Program-made: the position numbers and the translations under genes
In this document: positions 1 through 8,610 of the stretch, piece by piece
Layout of the letters: every line of letters begins with the position of its first letter
Position numbering within the stretch: the stretch's first letter is position 1
Origin: Bacillus testis
GTDB lineage: Bacteria > Bacillota > Bacilli > Bacillales > DSM-1321
Reading direction: 5' to 3'
Length of the DNA: 56,685 bases
Assembly (NCBI RefSeq): GCF_001243895.1
Contig: NZ_LN851186.1
Span: forward strand, 215,316-272,000
Notes under the pieces: generated by a model
The model's database searches: none
Told to the model about the DNA's origin: nothing
Seen by the model: the letters and a program-made list of their open reading frames with translations, nothing else

Positions 1-170
1 GCTTTGACGGCGTTGGAGGGTTGACACTACAAATCCCGATTTTGGATTTGAAGTGGCGAACCGAAACGACCGAAAAGCTAGGAGCCGTAGCTGGATTACG
101 TGTTTGAATAAAAATCTTACTCCTTCCGTTATCTAGTTTTGAAGGAATAAACCTTTTAAAAAAATACATG
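1..170 (+). other. 23S-5S rRNA intergenic spacer
   Basis: This stretch precedes the 5S gene and does not resemble the 3' end of 23S rRNA as I know it, so it is read as transcribed spacer. Complementary arms near 119-127 (ctccttcc) and 141-147 (gaaggaa) flank a short segment containing atctagtttt, an arrangement common just ahead of 5S genes in Bacillaceae and probably part of the processing region. No ORF with a ribosome binding site is visible. Confidence 0.6.
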
Positions 171-286
<116 letters not shown>

Positions 287-294
287 AAACGAAA

Positions 295-320
295 GATCAG
301 CCGAGTGCTGGTCTTTTTTT
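295..320 (+). terminator. rRNA operon terminator
   Basis: gatcagc pairs with gctggtc around a 5-nt loop and is followed by seven T residues. It ends transcription of the upstream rRNA operon. Confidence 0.85.
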
Positions 321-347
321 ATGCAGTAAAAAAGGGGGATTGGGCAA

Positions 348-382
348 AATAAAAAATGCCTTGTGCTTTTGAAGGCATTTTG
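348..382 (-). terminator. csfB terminator
   Basis: On the minus strand aaaatgcctt pairs with aaggcatttt around an 8-nt loop and is followed by a T-rich tail. It lies just past the csfB stop codon and has T residues on both sides, so it may also back up the rRNA terminator. Confidence 0.75.
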
Positions 383-395
383 TGAAGAAGGAGGA

Positions 396-593
396 CTATA
401 AAAAACTTTGAGGAAGTGTGATCATCTTTAATTTATCCAAGTAGTAATGATAAATGGGATCTGAGGTTTCTGTCTGAAGAATACCCGTTTCACATTCTTG
501 GCAAATGAATGAAGTATAAAGGAAAATCCCTTGTTTTTTCTCTTCTTCGCATATGATGCAGGACTGAAACATGCTCTCACTGTTTTTCATCAT
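396..593 (-). CDS. csfB: Anti-sigma-G factor CsfB (Gin)
   Basis: A small zinc-binding protein (65 aa) of the Gin/CsfB family, which holds sigma G inactive in the forespore until engulfment and later inhibits sigma E in the mother cell. Visible are two CxxC pairs, CIIC and CQEC, about 20 residues apart, with the family segments LYTSFICQECE and TSDPIYHYYLDKLK. The start is one of two adjacent ATG codons (593 or 590) behind GGAGGTG; the open frame extends further upstream but without a ribosome binding site. A sigma-F-like promoter lies immediately upstream. In B. subtilis the gene also sits just after an rRNA operon, but as I recall it is followed by xpaC and yaaN, which are missing here. Identity is by sequence resemblance. 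Confidence 0.9.
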   Translation of the reverse strand: MMKNSESMFQSCIICEEEKKQGIFLYTSFICQECETGILQTETSDPIYHYYLDKLKMITLPQSFL

Positions 594-610
594 GACACCT
601 CCATAAATCC

Positions 611-638
611 ATTCTGTCCACTTTGACAAAACACATAC
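611..638 (-). promoter_or_regulatory. Candidate sigma-F promoter of csfB
   Basis: On the minus strand GTATG (638-634) is separated by 14 nt from GGACAGAAT (619-611), which fits the sigma-F -10 pattern GGnnAnAHT exactly. The predicted start site lies almost on the ribosome binding site, giving a very short leader. CsfB is a known sigma-F regulon member. Confidence 0.5.
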
Positions 639-770
639 ATATTTCTGAATAATAAGTTTCAACAGGTTTTCTAAGTATATGTAAGAAGAAAGATTTTCGT
701 GTATGTCTACAAAGAACTTATATTTGCTAAACTGTGGATACAGACGAAATGAAAAGGATGATCAAGGTAA

Positions 771-2216
771 ATGAAGCAAGAACATACACCCTTATATGAC
801 GCTCTAAAAAGGTTCGCGGACGAGAAACCCGTCTCTTTCCACGTGCCAGGCCATAAGAACGGACAGGTTTTTTTAGATAAAGGAAATGATTATTTCGGAC
901 AGATATTAAAGCTAGACGGCACTGAGTTGGAAGGCCTTGATGATTTACATGAACCGGAAGGCGTGATTAAAGAAGCCGAGGAGCTGTTGTCTGCTCTCTA
1001 CGATTCACAGCAAAGCTTCTTTTTGGTGAATGGCTCGACTGTGGGAAACTTGGCGATGGTACTTGGAACCTGTAAAGCGGGAGATACAGTACTTGTTCAA
1101 AGGAATTGCCATAAGTCCATTATGAACGCGCTTGAATTGGCGAGAGTGAAGCCTGTATTCCTATCGCCCCGCTACAATGACGAGTGGGGGACGGCTGAAG
1201 AGGTAGAGTTCACAACCGTACAATCTGCCTTAGACACCTATGTGGATGCAAAGGCATTGATTCTAACTTATCCGACGTATTATGGGATCGGGGAGGACTT
1301 GACTGAAACGATTCACCTTGCGCATGAACATGGTGTCCAAGTGTTGGTTGATGAGGCACATGGTGCACATTTTATTGCAGGTGAGCCGTTTATGAAAAGC
1401 AGTTTAGCGATGGGAGCAGATTATGTGGTGCAGTCAGCGCATAAAACATTGCCGGCCATGACAATGGGGTCTTATCTGCATATTGGCCAAAATTGCCGCT
1501 TCCCCCACAATATAAAGGAATATCTTCAGATTCTGCAAAGCAGCAGCCCATCTTATCCAATCATGGCATCACTGGACCTTGCACGTTCGTTTCTCGGGAC
1601 GCTCACTAAAGAGGACTTGGATTATACAAAATCATGTATAGAGGCATTCAAAAAAGAACTTAGCGCATTGGAAGGAATAAAATTGCTCCAACCGGCACGA
1701 GGCAGCGCTGATTTGTTAAAGGCAGTCCTTCAAAGTGATGGGACCTATAGTGGTTTCACATTGCAAGAAGAGCTTAGAAAAGAACATATTTATACGGAAT
1801 TGGCGGATATCCGCAATGTGTTGCTTGTATTGCCGATTTTAAAAGCAGGACAGGATTACCCATTTGAGCAGATGGTCTTGGCCTGCAAAAAGGCTGTGCG
1901 AAGATCGAAAACGCAAGAATCCATCCAATCTGGAAAAGTAATAGTAGATGAAGATGCCAAAGTGTCAACATTGGCACTTACCTATGATGAAATGGCGTCA
2001 CGCAAGGAGCGCAGTTTGCCGTTTGCAGAAAGTGCCGGATTCATCGCTGCCGAAACGATTATTCCTTATCCTCCCGGCATTCCTTTCATTATAAAAGGGG
2101 AAAGGCTTTCGGAGAGCAAATTAAAGCAGCTGCAGGAATTGGTCGAGGCAGGGACCCATTTCCACGGTTTTAAGGATGAAGCCCAAAAAAAGATAGCAGT
2201 ATATGATAAAATATAA
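771..2216 (+). CDS. yaaO: Orn/Lys/Arg decarboxylase family PLP enzyme (YaaO)
   Basis: A 481-aa fold-type I PLP enzyme of the ornithine/lysine/arginine decarboxylase family, orthologous by position to B. subtilis YaaO. The N-terminus carries the family motif FHVPGHKNG (about 23-31), NGSTVGN (about 87-93) for phosphate contact, VDEAHGAHF (about 193-201), and the PLP lysine in SAHKTLPA (near 225). The C-terminal domain includes PYPPGIPFI, typical of this family. The substrate cannot be decided from sequence: the paralogue SpeA makes agmatine, but YaaO has no firmly established substrate that I know of. ATG 771 follows AAGG after a short spacer. The stop is 33 nt before tmk, so the two are probably cotranscribed. 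Confidence 0.9.
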   Translation: MKQEHTPLYDALKRFADEKPVSFHVPGHKNGQVFLDKGNDYFGQILKLDGTELEGLDDLHEPEGVIKEAEELLSALYDSQQSFFLVNGSTVGNLAMVLGTCKAGDTVLVQRNCHKSIMNALELARVKPVFLSPRYNDEWGTAEEVEFTTVQSALDTYVDAKALILTYPTYYGIGEDLTETIHLAHEHGVQVLVDEAHGAHFIAGEPFMKSSLAMGADYVVQSAHKTLPAMTMGSYLHIGQNCRFPHNIKEYLQILQSSSPSYPIMASLDLARSFLGTLTKEDLDYTKSCIEAFKKELSALEGIKLLQPARGSADLLKAVLQSDGTYSGFTLQEELRKEHIYTELADIRNVLLVLPILKAGQDYPFEQMVLACKKAVRRSKTQESIQSGKVIVDEDAKVSTLALTYDEMASRKERSLPFAESAGFIAAETIIPYPPGIPFIIKGERLSESKLKQLQELVEAGTHFHGFKDEAQKKIAVYDKI

Positions 2217-2249
2217 GGTAACGATTGTAGACATAATGGAGGAAAACAG

Positions 2250-2891
2250 ATGGAGCGCGGAATTTTTATAAGTGCAGAAGGGCCGGATGGTGCAGGGAAA
2301 ACGACCATTCTTTCTTTGTTGCACAAACAGTTGTTGAATGAAGGGAAAAAAGTTTTGCTTACCAGAGAGCCGGGCGGGATTTCGATTGCCGAGCAGATCC
2401 GTGAGATATTGCTGAACAATAACAATACGGAAATGGATGAGCGGACGGAAGCCCTGCTATATGCGGCGGCCAGAAGACAGCATCTTGTAGAAAAAGTTGT
2501 GCCTGCTCTGCAAGAAGGCTATATAGTATTATGCGACCGCTTTGTAGACAGCTCTTTGGCGTACCAAGGGTATGCAAGAGGGTTAGGAATGGAAGCTGTC
2601 TTTCAAATAAATCAATTTGCCATCGATGATACCATGCCGGATTGCACATTGTATTTTGATATCACTTCACAGGAAGGCTTAAAGCGTATTGAAGCGAACA
2701 GTGACAGGGAAGTGAATCGCTTGGATGCCGAGGATTTGGCTTTTCACCAAAAAGTTCGGGAGGGTTATTTACAGCTGGTGAAAAAGTTCCCAGACCGAAT
2801 CAAAGTGATTGATGCATCCCTTGATATAGAAAACGTATTGGCGAAAGCGTATGAAGTAGTGCAGAAGGCATGTGAGCAATTGAAGGACTGA
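2250..2891 (+). CDS. tmk: Thymidylate kinase
   Basis: A 213-aa dTMP kinase that phosphorylates dTMP to dTDP in the cytoplasm for DNA synthesis. The P-loop [10 protein letters not shown] occupies residues 10-19, and the DR(F/Y) motif lies in [13 protein letters not shown] (about 94-106). TREPGG near residue 37 is the usual dTMP-binding segment. The length is normal for the family. ATG 2250 follows GGAGG. It lies between yaaO and darA, as in B. subtilis. Downstream, holB supplies another replication protein, so the cluster couples nucleotide supply to replication. Nothing unusual was seen. Confidence 0.97.
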   Translation: MERGIFISAEGPDGAGKTTILSLLHKQLLNEGKKVLLTREPGGISIAEQIREILLNNNNTEMDERTEALLYAAARRQHLVEKVVPALQEGYIVLCDRFVDSSLAYQGYARGLGMEAVFQINQFAIDDTMPDCTLYFDITSQEGLKRIEANSDREVNRLDAEDLAFHQKVREGYLQLVKKFPDRIKVIDASLDIENVLAKAYEVVQKACEQLKD

Positions 2892-2932
2892 CAAGTATAA
2901 TTAAGGAAAAACAAGAAAAATTTTTCAAGTGT

Positions 2933-3315
<383 letters not shown>

Positions 3316-3335
3316 CTTAAAAAAGAGGGTTTGGG

Positions 3336-3776
3336 ATGAAAATAAATCAGGACCTTCCTGTTAAAATGGATAAGATCTCAAAAGAACCTAAACCGGCTAG
3401 CCAGGGAAGTGTAGCTTTCTCTGGGGTTATCCAAAAACAGGATCAAAAGCTGCAAATGAATAGTTTAAATCAATTGCTTTCTGATATTGAAGGAGCAGGC
3501 GATCGTTTAAGCCGTTCGCGGACATTTAAGGATTTGGCCAAATATAAAAGCCTAGTTAAGAAGTTTATAAAGGAAGCTGTCGATTACGGGATGGGCCTGA
3601 AACAATCGCAAAGCTGGAACCAATACGGCCAAAGCCGCCCATTGAAGACGGTACAGACCATTGATGAAAAATTGGTCCAGTTAACGGAGGATGTAATGGG
3701 CCAAGAGAAGGATTCTCTCACTATATTAAGCCAAATCGGTGAAATCAAAGGATTATTGATTAATTTATATACGTAA
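3336..3776 (+). CDS. yaaR: DUF327 family protein YaaR
   Basis: A 146-aa soluble protein of the YaaR (DUF327) family, of unknown function. Recognisable family segments are SRTFKDLAKYKSLVKKFIKEAVDYGMGLKQS and the C-terminal EIKGLLINLYT. The chain is lysine- and glutamine-rich, without a signal peptide or membrane segment. ATG 3336 follows AAAGAGGG. It sits 20 nt after darA and 19 nt before holB, in the conserved tmk-darA-yaaR-holB order, which suggests a single transcription unit. Confidence 0.85.
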   Translation: MKINQDLPVKMDKISKEPKPASQGSVAFSGVIQKQDQKLQMNSLNQLLSDIEGAGDRLSRSRTFKDLAKYKSLVKKFIKEAVDYGMGLKQSQSWNQYGQSRPLKTVQTIDEKLVQLTEDVMGQEKDSLTILSQIGEIKGLLINLYT

Positions 3777-3795
3777 GGTAGTGATTGCTATATAT

Positions 3796-4803
3796 ATGAT
3801 AAACACATGGAGTGAGCTTACGGATATACAGCCACTAGTCTCCCGCATGCTTCAGAATAGTATCTCAAAGAATAGGCTTGCCCATGCGTATCTATTTGAG
3901 GGAGAAAAAGCGACAGGCAAGAAAGACAGCGCGTCTTTATTGGCAAGAAGCTTATTCTGTGAACACCGGGATGAAAGCATGCAGCCTTGCAATGAATGCA
4001 CGAACTGCCGCAGGATTGTAAGTGGCAATCATCCCGATGTCCATATAATTGAACCGGATGGACTTTCTATCAAAAAGGAGCAAATCCAATATTTGCAGGA
4101 TGAATTCACAAAGAAAGCGGTAGAATCAAACCGGAAGTTCTACGTGATCACCCATGCAGAAAAAATGACGGTGCAGGCAGCCAACAGCTTGTTAAAATTC
4201 CTTGAAGAGCCTTTGGCAGATACGGTTGCCATACTGATTACAGAACAACCGCAACGCATCCTTCCGACTATTCTGTCCCGCTGCCAAGTCATTACCTTTC
4301 AGCCGCTTCCAACCCATCTGGTTCTGAAAAAACTCATAGATGAAGGAGCAGACCCTCAGAGTGCACAAATTGCCTCCCTATTAACTAACAGTTTTGAAGA
4401 AGCGAAGCAAATATGTTTGGATGATTGGTTTGCACAAGCTCAAAGAAAAGTGGTAAAATTATATGAAGCACTGAACCAGGATTACTTAAAGGCTTTAATC
4501 GATTTACAGGAAGAATGGTTTGGCTTTTTTAAAGATAAAGATCAGGTTGACCGTGGGTTAGACTTATTACTTCTTATCTATAAAGATTTACTATATATAC
4601 AGTTAGACAACAAGGATGCTGTCGTATTCAAGTCTAAGCAATCTGAATTAGAAAGATATGCCCTTCAGAGCCAACAAAGAAAGGTTGCCGAGCATATGGA
4701 AGCAATCTTGGAGGCTAAAAGGAGACTCATGTCTAATACAAATCCACAACTAGTTATGGAGCAACTAGTGTTGAATTTGCAGGAGGGATCATCCTTTGTT
4801 TGA
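3796..4803 (+). CDS. holB: DNA polymerase III delta-prime subunit
   Basis: The 335-aa clamp-loader subunit delta-prime, which helps load the sliding clamp at replication forks. Visible are the degenerate P-loop GEKATGKKD (about 36-44), a four-cysteine zinc module CEHRDESMQPCNECTNC, the NSLLKFLEEP segment and LSRCQ (family SRC motif). The open frame begins with GTG at 3781, but that codon touches the SD-like AAGGT. ATG 3796 gives an N-terminus MINTWSELTDIQP that lines up with B. subtilis HolB, so it is preferred with moderate certainty. Its end overlaps the ricT start by 8 nt, implying translational coupling. Confidence 0.93.
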   Translation: MINTWSELTDIQPLVSRMLQNSISKNRLAHAYLFEGEKATGKKDSASLLARSLFCEHRDESMQPCNECTNCRRIVSGNHPDVHIIEPDGLSIKKEQIQYLQDEFTKKAVESNRKFYVITHAEKMTVQAANSLLKFLEEPLADTVAILITEQPQRILPTILSRCQVITFQPLPTHLVLKKLIDEGADPQSAQIASLLTNSFEEAKQICLDDWFAQAQRKVVKLYEALNQDYLKALIDLQEEWFGFFKDKDQVDRGLDLLLLIYKDLLYIQLDNKDAVVFKSKQSELERYALQSQQRKVAEHMEAILEAKRRLMSNTNPQLVMEQLVLNLQEGSSFV

Positions 4804-5626
4804 TGTAGTAGGAGTCCGCTTCAAAAAAGCGGGTAAAATATACTACTTCGATCCAGGCGATTTCGAAATTCCAAAAGATGAGTTCGTGATTGTCGAGACA
4901 GCACGTGGAGTAGAATTTGGAAGAGTAGTCATTGCCCGGAAACAAGTAGAAGAACATGACGTTGTATTGCCATTGAAAAAAGTTCTGCGTATTGCCGATT
5001 CAAAAGACAGGCTGATTGTTGAAGAGAATAAGAAAGCTGCAGCAGAAGCTTATGAAGTGTGCGGTCAAAAGGTCGAAGAACACGAGCTTGACATGAAATT
5101 AATAGATGTCGAATATACCTTTGATCGAAATAAAGTCATTTTTTATTTTACGGCAGATGGCCGGGTGGACTTCAGGGAATTGGTTAAAGATTTAGCCGCT
5201 ATTTTTCGGACGCGCATTGAACTTCGCCAGATCGGTGTCCGGGATGAAGCAAAGATGCTTGGCGGGATTGGCCCTTGTGGCAGAATGCTTTGCTGTTCTA
5301 CGTACCTGGGTGATTTTGAGCCGGTTTCCATTAAGATGGCCAAGGACCAGAACTTATCTTTGAATCCTACAAAAATTTCAGGATTATGCGGCCGATTGAT
5401 GTGCTGCCTAAAATATGAAAATGATGAATACGAAACTGCAAAAGAACAGCTTCCTGATCTTGGAGAAATGATAAAAACTCCGAACGGAACAGGCAAGGTA
5501 GTGGGGCTTAATATTCTAGAAAGAGTACTTCAAGTGGAACTTTCAGAGCCGGGGAAAGTGGTCGAGTTCACTTTGGAAGAAATTCTAAATGAGGGAGCCG
5601 TTTCTATTCAAGCCACAGATTATTAA
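4796..5626 (+). CDS. ricT: RicT, PSP1 domain protein of the RicA-RicF-RicT complex
   Basis: A 276-aa PSP1-domain protein (YaaT). In B. subtilis it forms an iron-sulfur complex with RicA and RicF that promotes RNase Y mRNA maturation and affects sporulation, competence and biofilm. The cysteine cluster GPCGRMLCCS and GLCGRLMCC lies in the middle (about 162-203), inside the most conserved part. The start is TTG 4796, 9 nt after AGGAGG and inside the end of holB. The first residues MFDVVGVRFKKAGKIYYFDPG match the known N-terminus, so the TTG is convincing. Confidence 0.95.
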   Translation: MFDVVGVRFKKAGKIYYFDPGDFEIPKDEFVIVETARGVEFGRVVIARKQVEEHDVVLPLKKVLRIADSKDRLIVEENKKAAAEAYEVCGQKVEEHELDMKLIDVEYTFDRNKVIFYFTADGRVDFRELVKDLAAIFRTRIELRQIGVRDEAKMLGGIGPCGRMLCCSTYLGDFEPVSIKMAKDQNLSLNPTKISGLCGRLMCCLKYENDEYETAKEQLPDLGEMIKTPNGTGKVVGLNILERVLQVELSEPGKVVEFTLEEILNEGAVSIQATDY

Positions 5627-5640
5627 GGTGGTGAGCGCAC

Positions 5641-6012
5641 ATGGATAAGAAAGAAATATTTGATTCTGTCAGCAGCATGGAGGCTCAAATCGGACAATTA
5701 TATAAGCAACTCGGTGAATTAAAAGACCATGTTGCTGAGATTCTGGAAGAAAACAATATGTTGATGGTAGAGAATGAACATCTCAGACGTCGCCTAGATC
5801 AGCATATAGCCAATAAGAAGCCGGAAAAAGCCCTAAAGAAAAGAAAGACACAACATGAATCAAAGGAAGATAAAGGCTTCGATATAGGAGAGGGTTACGA
5901 TAATCTTGCCCGCCTATACCAGGAAGGATTCCATATTTGCAATTTGCATTTTGGCAGCCCTCGTAAGGAAGGCGATTGCCTCTTCTGCCTCTCTTTCTTG
6001 AATAAAAAATAA
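5641..6012 (+). CDS. yabA: Replication initiation control protein YabA
   Basis: A 123-aa negative regulator of replication initiation that bridges DnaA and DnaN and stops re-firing. The N-terminal half (about 1-60) is a heptad-rich coiled coil used for tetramerisation. A basic linker follows. The C-terminal zinc domain carries HICNLHFG and GDCLFCLSF, giving the Cys/His ligands. Length is close to the B. subtilis protein. ATG 5641 follows GGTGGTGAG. It is 14 nt after ricT and is followed by a terminator, so it ends the tmk-yabA run. Confidence 0.95.
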   Translation: MDKKEIFDSVSSMEAQIGQLYKQLGELKDHVAEILEENNMLMVENEHLRRRLDQHIANKKPEKALKKRKTQHESKEDKGFDIGEGYDNLARLYQEGFHICNLHFGSPRKEGDCLFCLSFLNKK

Positions 6013-6016
6013 GAAG

Positions 6017-6043
6017 CCTTCCCTTTAAACGGGAGGTTTTTTT
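6017..6043 (+). terminator. yabA terminator
   Basis: ccttccc pairs with gggagg (one bulged T) around a 7-nt loop, followed by seven T residues just after the yabA stop codon. Confidence 0.7.
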
Positions 6044-6066
6044 ATAGGATAAAAAAGAGATAATAG

Positions 6067-6103
6067 ACCCTAAAAGCCAACTACTGCCGGCAGATGATAG
6101 GGT
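6067..6103 (+). repeat. Nested inverted repeat ahead of trmN6
   Basis: ACCCTA (6067-6072) pairs with TAGGGT (6098-6103), enclosing a self-complementary CTGCCGGCAG (6084-6093). It may fold in the trmN6 leader or be a protein site. Function is unknown. Confidence 0.35.
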
Positions 6104-6142
6104 TCCATTGATGAAACTGAAAGATTGAGGTGCAAAAACTAC

Positions 6143-6880
6143 GTGTTATTACAAGGTGATGAACGATTAGATTATCTATTGGCAGAGGATCTGCGGATTA
6201 TCCAAAGCCCATCTGTTTTTTCCTTTTCCCTTGATGCCATCCTATTGGGACGGTTCGTATCGGTGCCGATTGTGAAAGGGAAATTAGTCGATTTATGCTC
6301 TGGAAACGGCGTGATCCCTTTGCTCCTAAGCACGAGAACGCGCGGAGAGATCATCGGGGTTGAAATCCAGGAAAGGCTATATGATATGGCAGTCCGAAGC
6401 ATTGGATACAATAAACTTGAAGAACAGCTTACTATGATTCATGGCGATTTAAAGGAGATTGTTAAAGAAATCGGCCATAGTAAATATGATGTGGTCACAT
6501 GCAACCCGCCTTATTTTCCAACCCCCAAGGCAGACGAGCATAATAAGAATCACCACTATGCAATTGCCCGTCATGAAATTATGTGCAATCTGGAGGATGT
6601 GGTCAAAGCCAGTTCCCAATTGTTGAAGCAGGGAGGAAAAGCGGCATTCGTCCACCGGCCAGGACGCCTGATGGACATCCTCACACTGATGAGACAATAT
6701 CGTCTTGAGCCCAAAAGGCTTCAATTTGTGTATCCAAGTGAAAGAAAAGAAGCGAATACCATTCTGATTGAGGGCATCAAGGATGGCAGTCCCGATTTGA
6801 AAATACTGCCGCCTTTCATTGTGTACGGAAAAGATAGAGAATACAGTGAAGAAGCAAGGAAAATCCTTTATGGAGAATGA
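6143..6880 (+). CDS. trmN6: tRNA1(Val) (adenine37-N6)-methyltransferase family (YabB)
   Basis: A 245-aa class I SAM-dependent methyltransferase of the YabB/TrmN6 family, which methylates A37 of tRNA-Val in E. coli. Motif I is [15 protein letters not shown] (about 52-66) and the catalytic NPPY motif is VTCNPPYFP (about 120-128). The N-terminal [18 protein letters not shown] is characteristic. The frame opens with TTG 6125, but that codon overlaps the SD-like TGAGGTG (6126-6132). GTG 6143 lies 10 nt downstream of it and matches the usual N-terminus, so I chose GTG. Its stop overlaps the yazA start. Confidence 0.9.
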   Translation: MLLQGDERLDYLLAEDLRIIQSPSVFSFSLDAILLGRFVSVPIVKGKLVDLCSGNGVIPLLLSTRTRGEIIGVEIQERLYDMAVRSIGYNKLEEQLTMIHGDLKEIVKEIGHSKYDVVTCNPPYFPTPKADEHNKNHHYAIARHEIMCNLEDVVKASSQLLKQGGKAAFVHRPGRLMDILTLMRQYRLEPKRLQFVYPSERKEANTILIEGIKDGSPDLKILPPFIVYGKDREYSEEARKILYGE

Positions 6881-7136
6881 GCATGTCATGTATGTGCTGT
6901 TGTGTAGCGACGGCACCTATTATACCGGCTATACAAACCGCCTCGAGCATCGAATCCGCATGCATAATGAAGAAAAAGGCGCAAAGTACACAAGGGGAAG
7001 AACGCCTGTTTCGCTAGTCTATCAGGTATCTTATCCAACAAAAGAAGAAGCCATGAAAGCTGAATATCAGTTTAAACAATTACCACGCACACAAAAAGAA
7101 ACCATTATCAAACAAGGTAAACGGGAACAGGAATAA
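6870..7136 (+). CDS. yazA: GIY-YIG nuclease domain protein YazA
   Basis: An 88-aa single-domain GIY-YIG protein of the UPF0213/YazA group. The hallmark appears as [23 protein letters not shown] (about 7-29), with arginine in HRIRMHN and the conserved [11 protein letters not shown]; the catalytic glutamate is in [14 protein letters not shown] 6870 overlaps the trmN6 stop by 11 nt and follows AAGGA after 9 nt. The last A of its stop codon overlaps the next open frame. No biological substrate is established for this subgroup to my knowledge. Confidence 0.9.
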   Translation: MENEHVMYVLLCSDGTYYTGYTNRLEHRIRMHNEEKGAKYTRGRTPVSLVYQVSYPTKEEAMKAEYQFKQLPRTQKETIIKQGKREQE

Positions 7137-7159
7137 TGATCGAGGAGGAGAGTCATCCT

Positions 7160-8035
7160 ATGCACCAACAGAGAAGCTTTGCCCTTGAAGGCCATGAAAG
7201 CGTACTTTACCTAGTGCCTACCCCTATAGGGAACCTGGAAGACATGACCTATAGAGCCATCCGTATATTAAAAGAAGCGGATGTTATAGCAGCGGAGGAT
7301 ACCCGCAATACAAAAAAACTGTGCAATTACTTTGAAATTGATACGCCCATTATCAGCTATCATGAACATAACAAGGAGTACAGCGGCAGACATGTCATTG
7401 AGCGGATATTGGATGGCCAAACGGTCGCGCTGGTAAGCGACGCCGGCATGCCGGCCATTTCTGACCCGGGATTTGAATTAGTAAGGGACGCATTAGAGCA
7501 AGGAATTACTGTGATTCCGCTTCCTGGCGCCAATGCCGCTTTGACAGCATTAATTGCATCTGGCATCCAGACACAGCCTTTTTATTTTTACGGGTTCCTG
7601 GACAGAAACGCCAAGAATAAGAAAAAGCAGCTTGAGAAGCTTAAACGGATGGATGCAACGGTTATTCTGTATGAATCGCCGCATCGATTGAAAGATACAC
7701 TTGCTGCCATTCAAACGATTGTGGGGAATCGCCGCATTGTCCTTTGCCGGGAATTGACTAAGAAATTTGAGGAGTTTATTCGCGGATCAGTAGACGAAAT
7801 AGTGGCTTGGTCACAGCAAAATGAGATACGCGGGGAGTTTTGTTTGATTATGGAAGGCGCTTCAGAGGAAGAAATGCCGAACGAGAAACCATGGTGGGAA
7901 GAATTGAACTTGGTTGAGCATGTGAATGCCTATATGCAGGATAAGGGATTGTCTAATAAAGAGGCCATAAAGGAAACGGCTAAAGACCGGGGCTTGCAAA
8001 AACGCAATGTGTATCATGCTTATCACATTGAATAA
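7160..8035 (+). CDS. rsmI: 16S rRNA (cytidine1402-2'-O)-methyltransferase
   Basis: A 291-aa RsmI (YabC) of the tetrapyrrole-methylase fold, which 2'-O-methylates C1402 in the ribosomal P site. Key segments are LVPTPIGNLEDMTYRA (about 18-33), AAEDTRNTKKL, VALVSDAGMPAISDPG (about 92-107) and PLPGANAALTAL. The frame opens at ATG 7136, inside the yazA stop, but GAGGAGG (7142-7148) sits in front of ATG 7160, giving the N-terminus MHQQRSF like that of B. subtilis. A short helical C-terminal domain ends the chain. It is the last gene of trmN6-yazA-rsmI. Confidence 0.94.
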   Translation: MHQQRSFALEGHESVLYLVPTPIGNLEDMTYRAIRILKEADVIAAEDTRNTKKLCNYFEIDTPIISYHEHNKEYSGRHVIERILDGQTVALVSDAGMPAISDPGFELVRDALEQGITVIPLPGANAALTALIASGIQTQPFYFYGFLDRNAKNKKKQLEKLKRMDATVILYESPHRLKDTLAAIQTIVGNRRIVLCRELTKKFEEFIRGSVDEIVAWSQQNEIRGEFCLIMEGASEEEMPNEKPWWEELNLVEHVNAYMQDKGLSNKEAIKETAKDRGLQKRNVYHAYHIE

Positions 8036-8044
8036 TATTTCACA

Positions 8045-8083
8045 AAAAAAGAAACAGGTGACTAAGGTTCCTGTTTCTTTTTT
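8045..8083. terminator. Bidirectional terminator between rsmI and abrB
   Basis: aagaaacagg pairs with cctgtttctt around an 11-nt loop, with A and T runs on either side, so it can stop both rsmI (plus) and abrB (minus). Confidence 0.85.
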
Positions 8084-8087
8084 ATGC

Positions 8088-8372
8088 TTATTTAGATGTT
8101 TCCAAATGCTCTTGGATTTCTTTAAGAAGTTGCTCAGCGCCTTCTTTGCTCAAGATCAATTTGCCATCTGCCAATGTCATGTTATTATCTGATACTTCAC
8201 CAGTAATCTGACATGTCATATTAGGTTTGTATTTTTTAAGGATGATGCGCTCGTCGTCTACGTAGATTTCAAGAGCGTCCTTTTCTGCAATTCCTAAAGT
8301 ACGGCGAAGTTCGATAGGAATAACAACGCGGCCTAATTCATCAACTTTACGAACGATACCTGTAGATTTCAT
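8088..8372 (-). CDS. abrB: Transition state regulator AbrB
   Basis: A 94-aa DNA-binding protein that represses post-exponential genes (spoVG is a known target and lies in this window). The N-terminal swapped-hairpin domain, MKSTGIVRKVDELGRVVIP through about residue 53, is almost identical to B. subtilis AbrB. The C-terminal multimerisation domain follows (LADGKLILSKEGAEQLL). ATG 8372 is preceded by a good SD (GAGGAG on the minus strand). The upstream region has a sigma-A promoter and tandem Spo0A boxes. SpoVT in this window is a related protein with an added GAF domain. Confidence 0.97.
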   Translation of the reverse strand: MKSTGIVRKVDELGRVVIPIELRRTLGIAEKDALEIYVDDERIILKKYKPNMTCQITGEVSDNNMTLADGKLILSKEGAEQLLKEIQEHLETSK

Positions 8373-8416
8373 TATGTAACTGCTCCTCTCAATAGATTGG
8401 ATTGAAAAATATAATT

Positions 8417-8433
8417 TTCGTCAATATTCGACA
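8417..8433 (-). promoter_or_regulatory. Tandem Spo0A boxes in the abrB leader
   Basis: On the minus strand TGTCGAA (8433-8427) and TGACGAA (8423-8417) are spaced 10 bp apart, one helical turn, and lie about 13-29 nt downstream of the predicted abrB start. This matches the arrangement by which Spo0A~P represses abrB in B. subtilis. Confidence 0.8.
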
Positions 8434-8452
8434 AAATTTTTGTAATAAATTA

Positions 8453-8481
8453 ATAATACCAGCCATTCCCATATCCGTCAA
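8453..8481 (-). promoter_or_regulatory. abrB sigma-A promoter
   Basis: On the minus strand TTGACG (8481-8476) and TATTAT (8458-8453) are separated by 17 nt. The start would be near 8446, immediately ahead of the Spo0A boxes. Confidence 0.75.
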
Positions 8482-8610
8482 TCTTTTTGTTTTAATCCTT
8501 TAAATTTAAATAATTCCTTTAATAACAAGGTTTTACAAGTTAATTGCATTATATAGTTACGATCTGGAAACACAGCAATGAAGGATAGAATAAGTGTGGA
8601 TGGTATAGTA

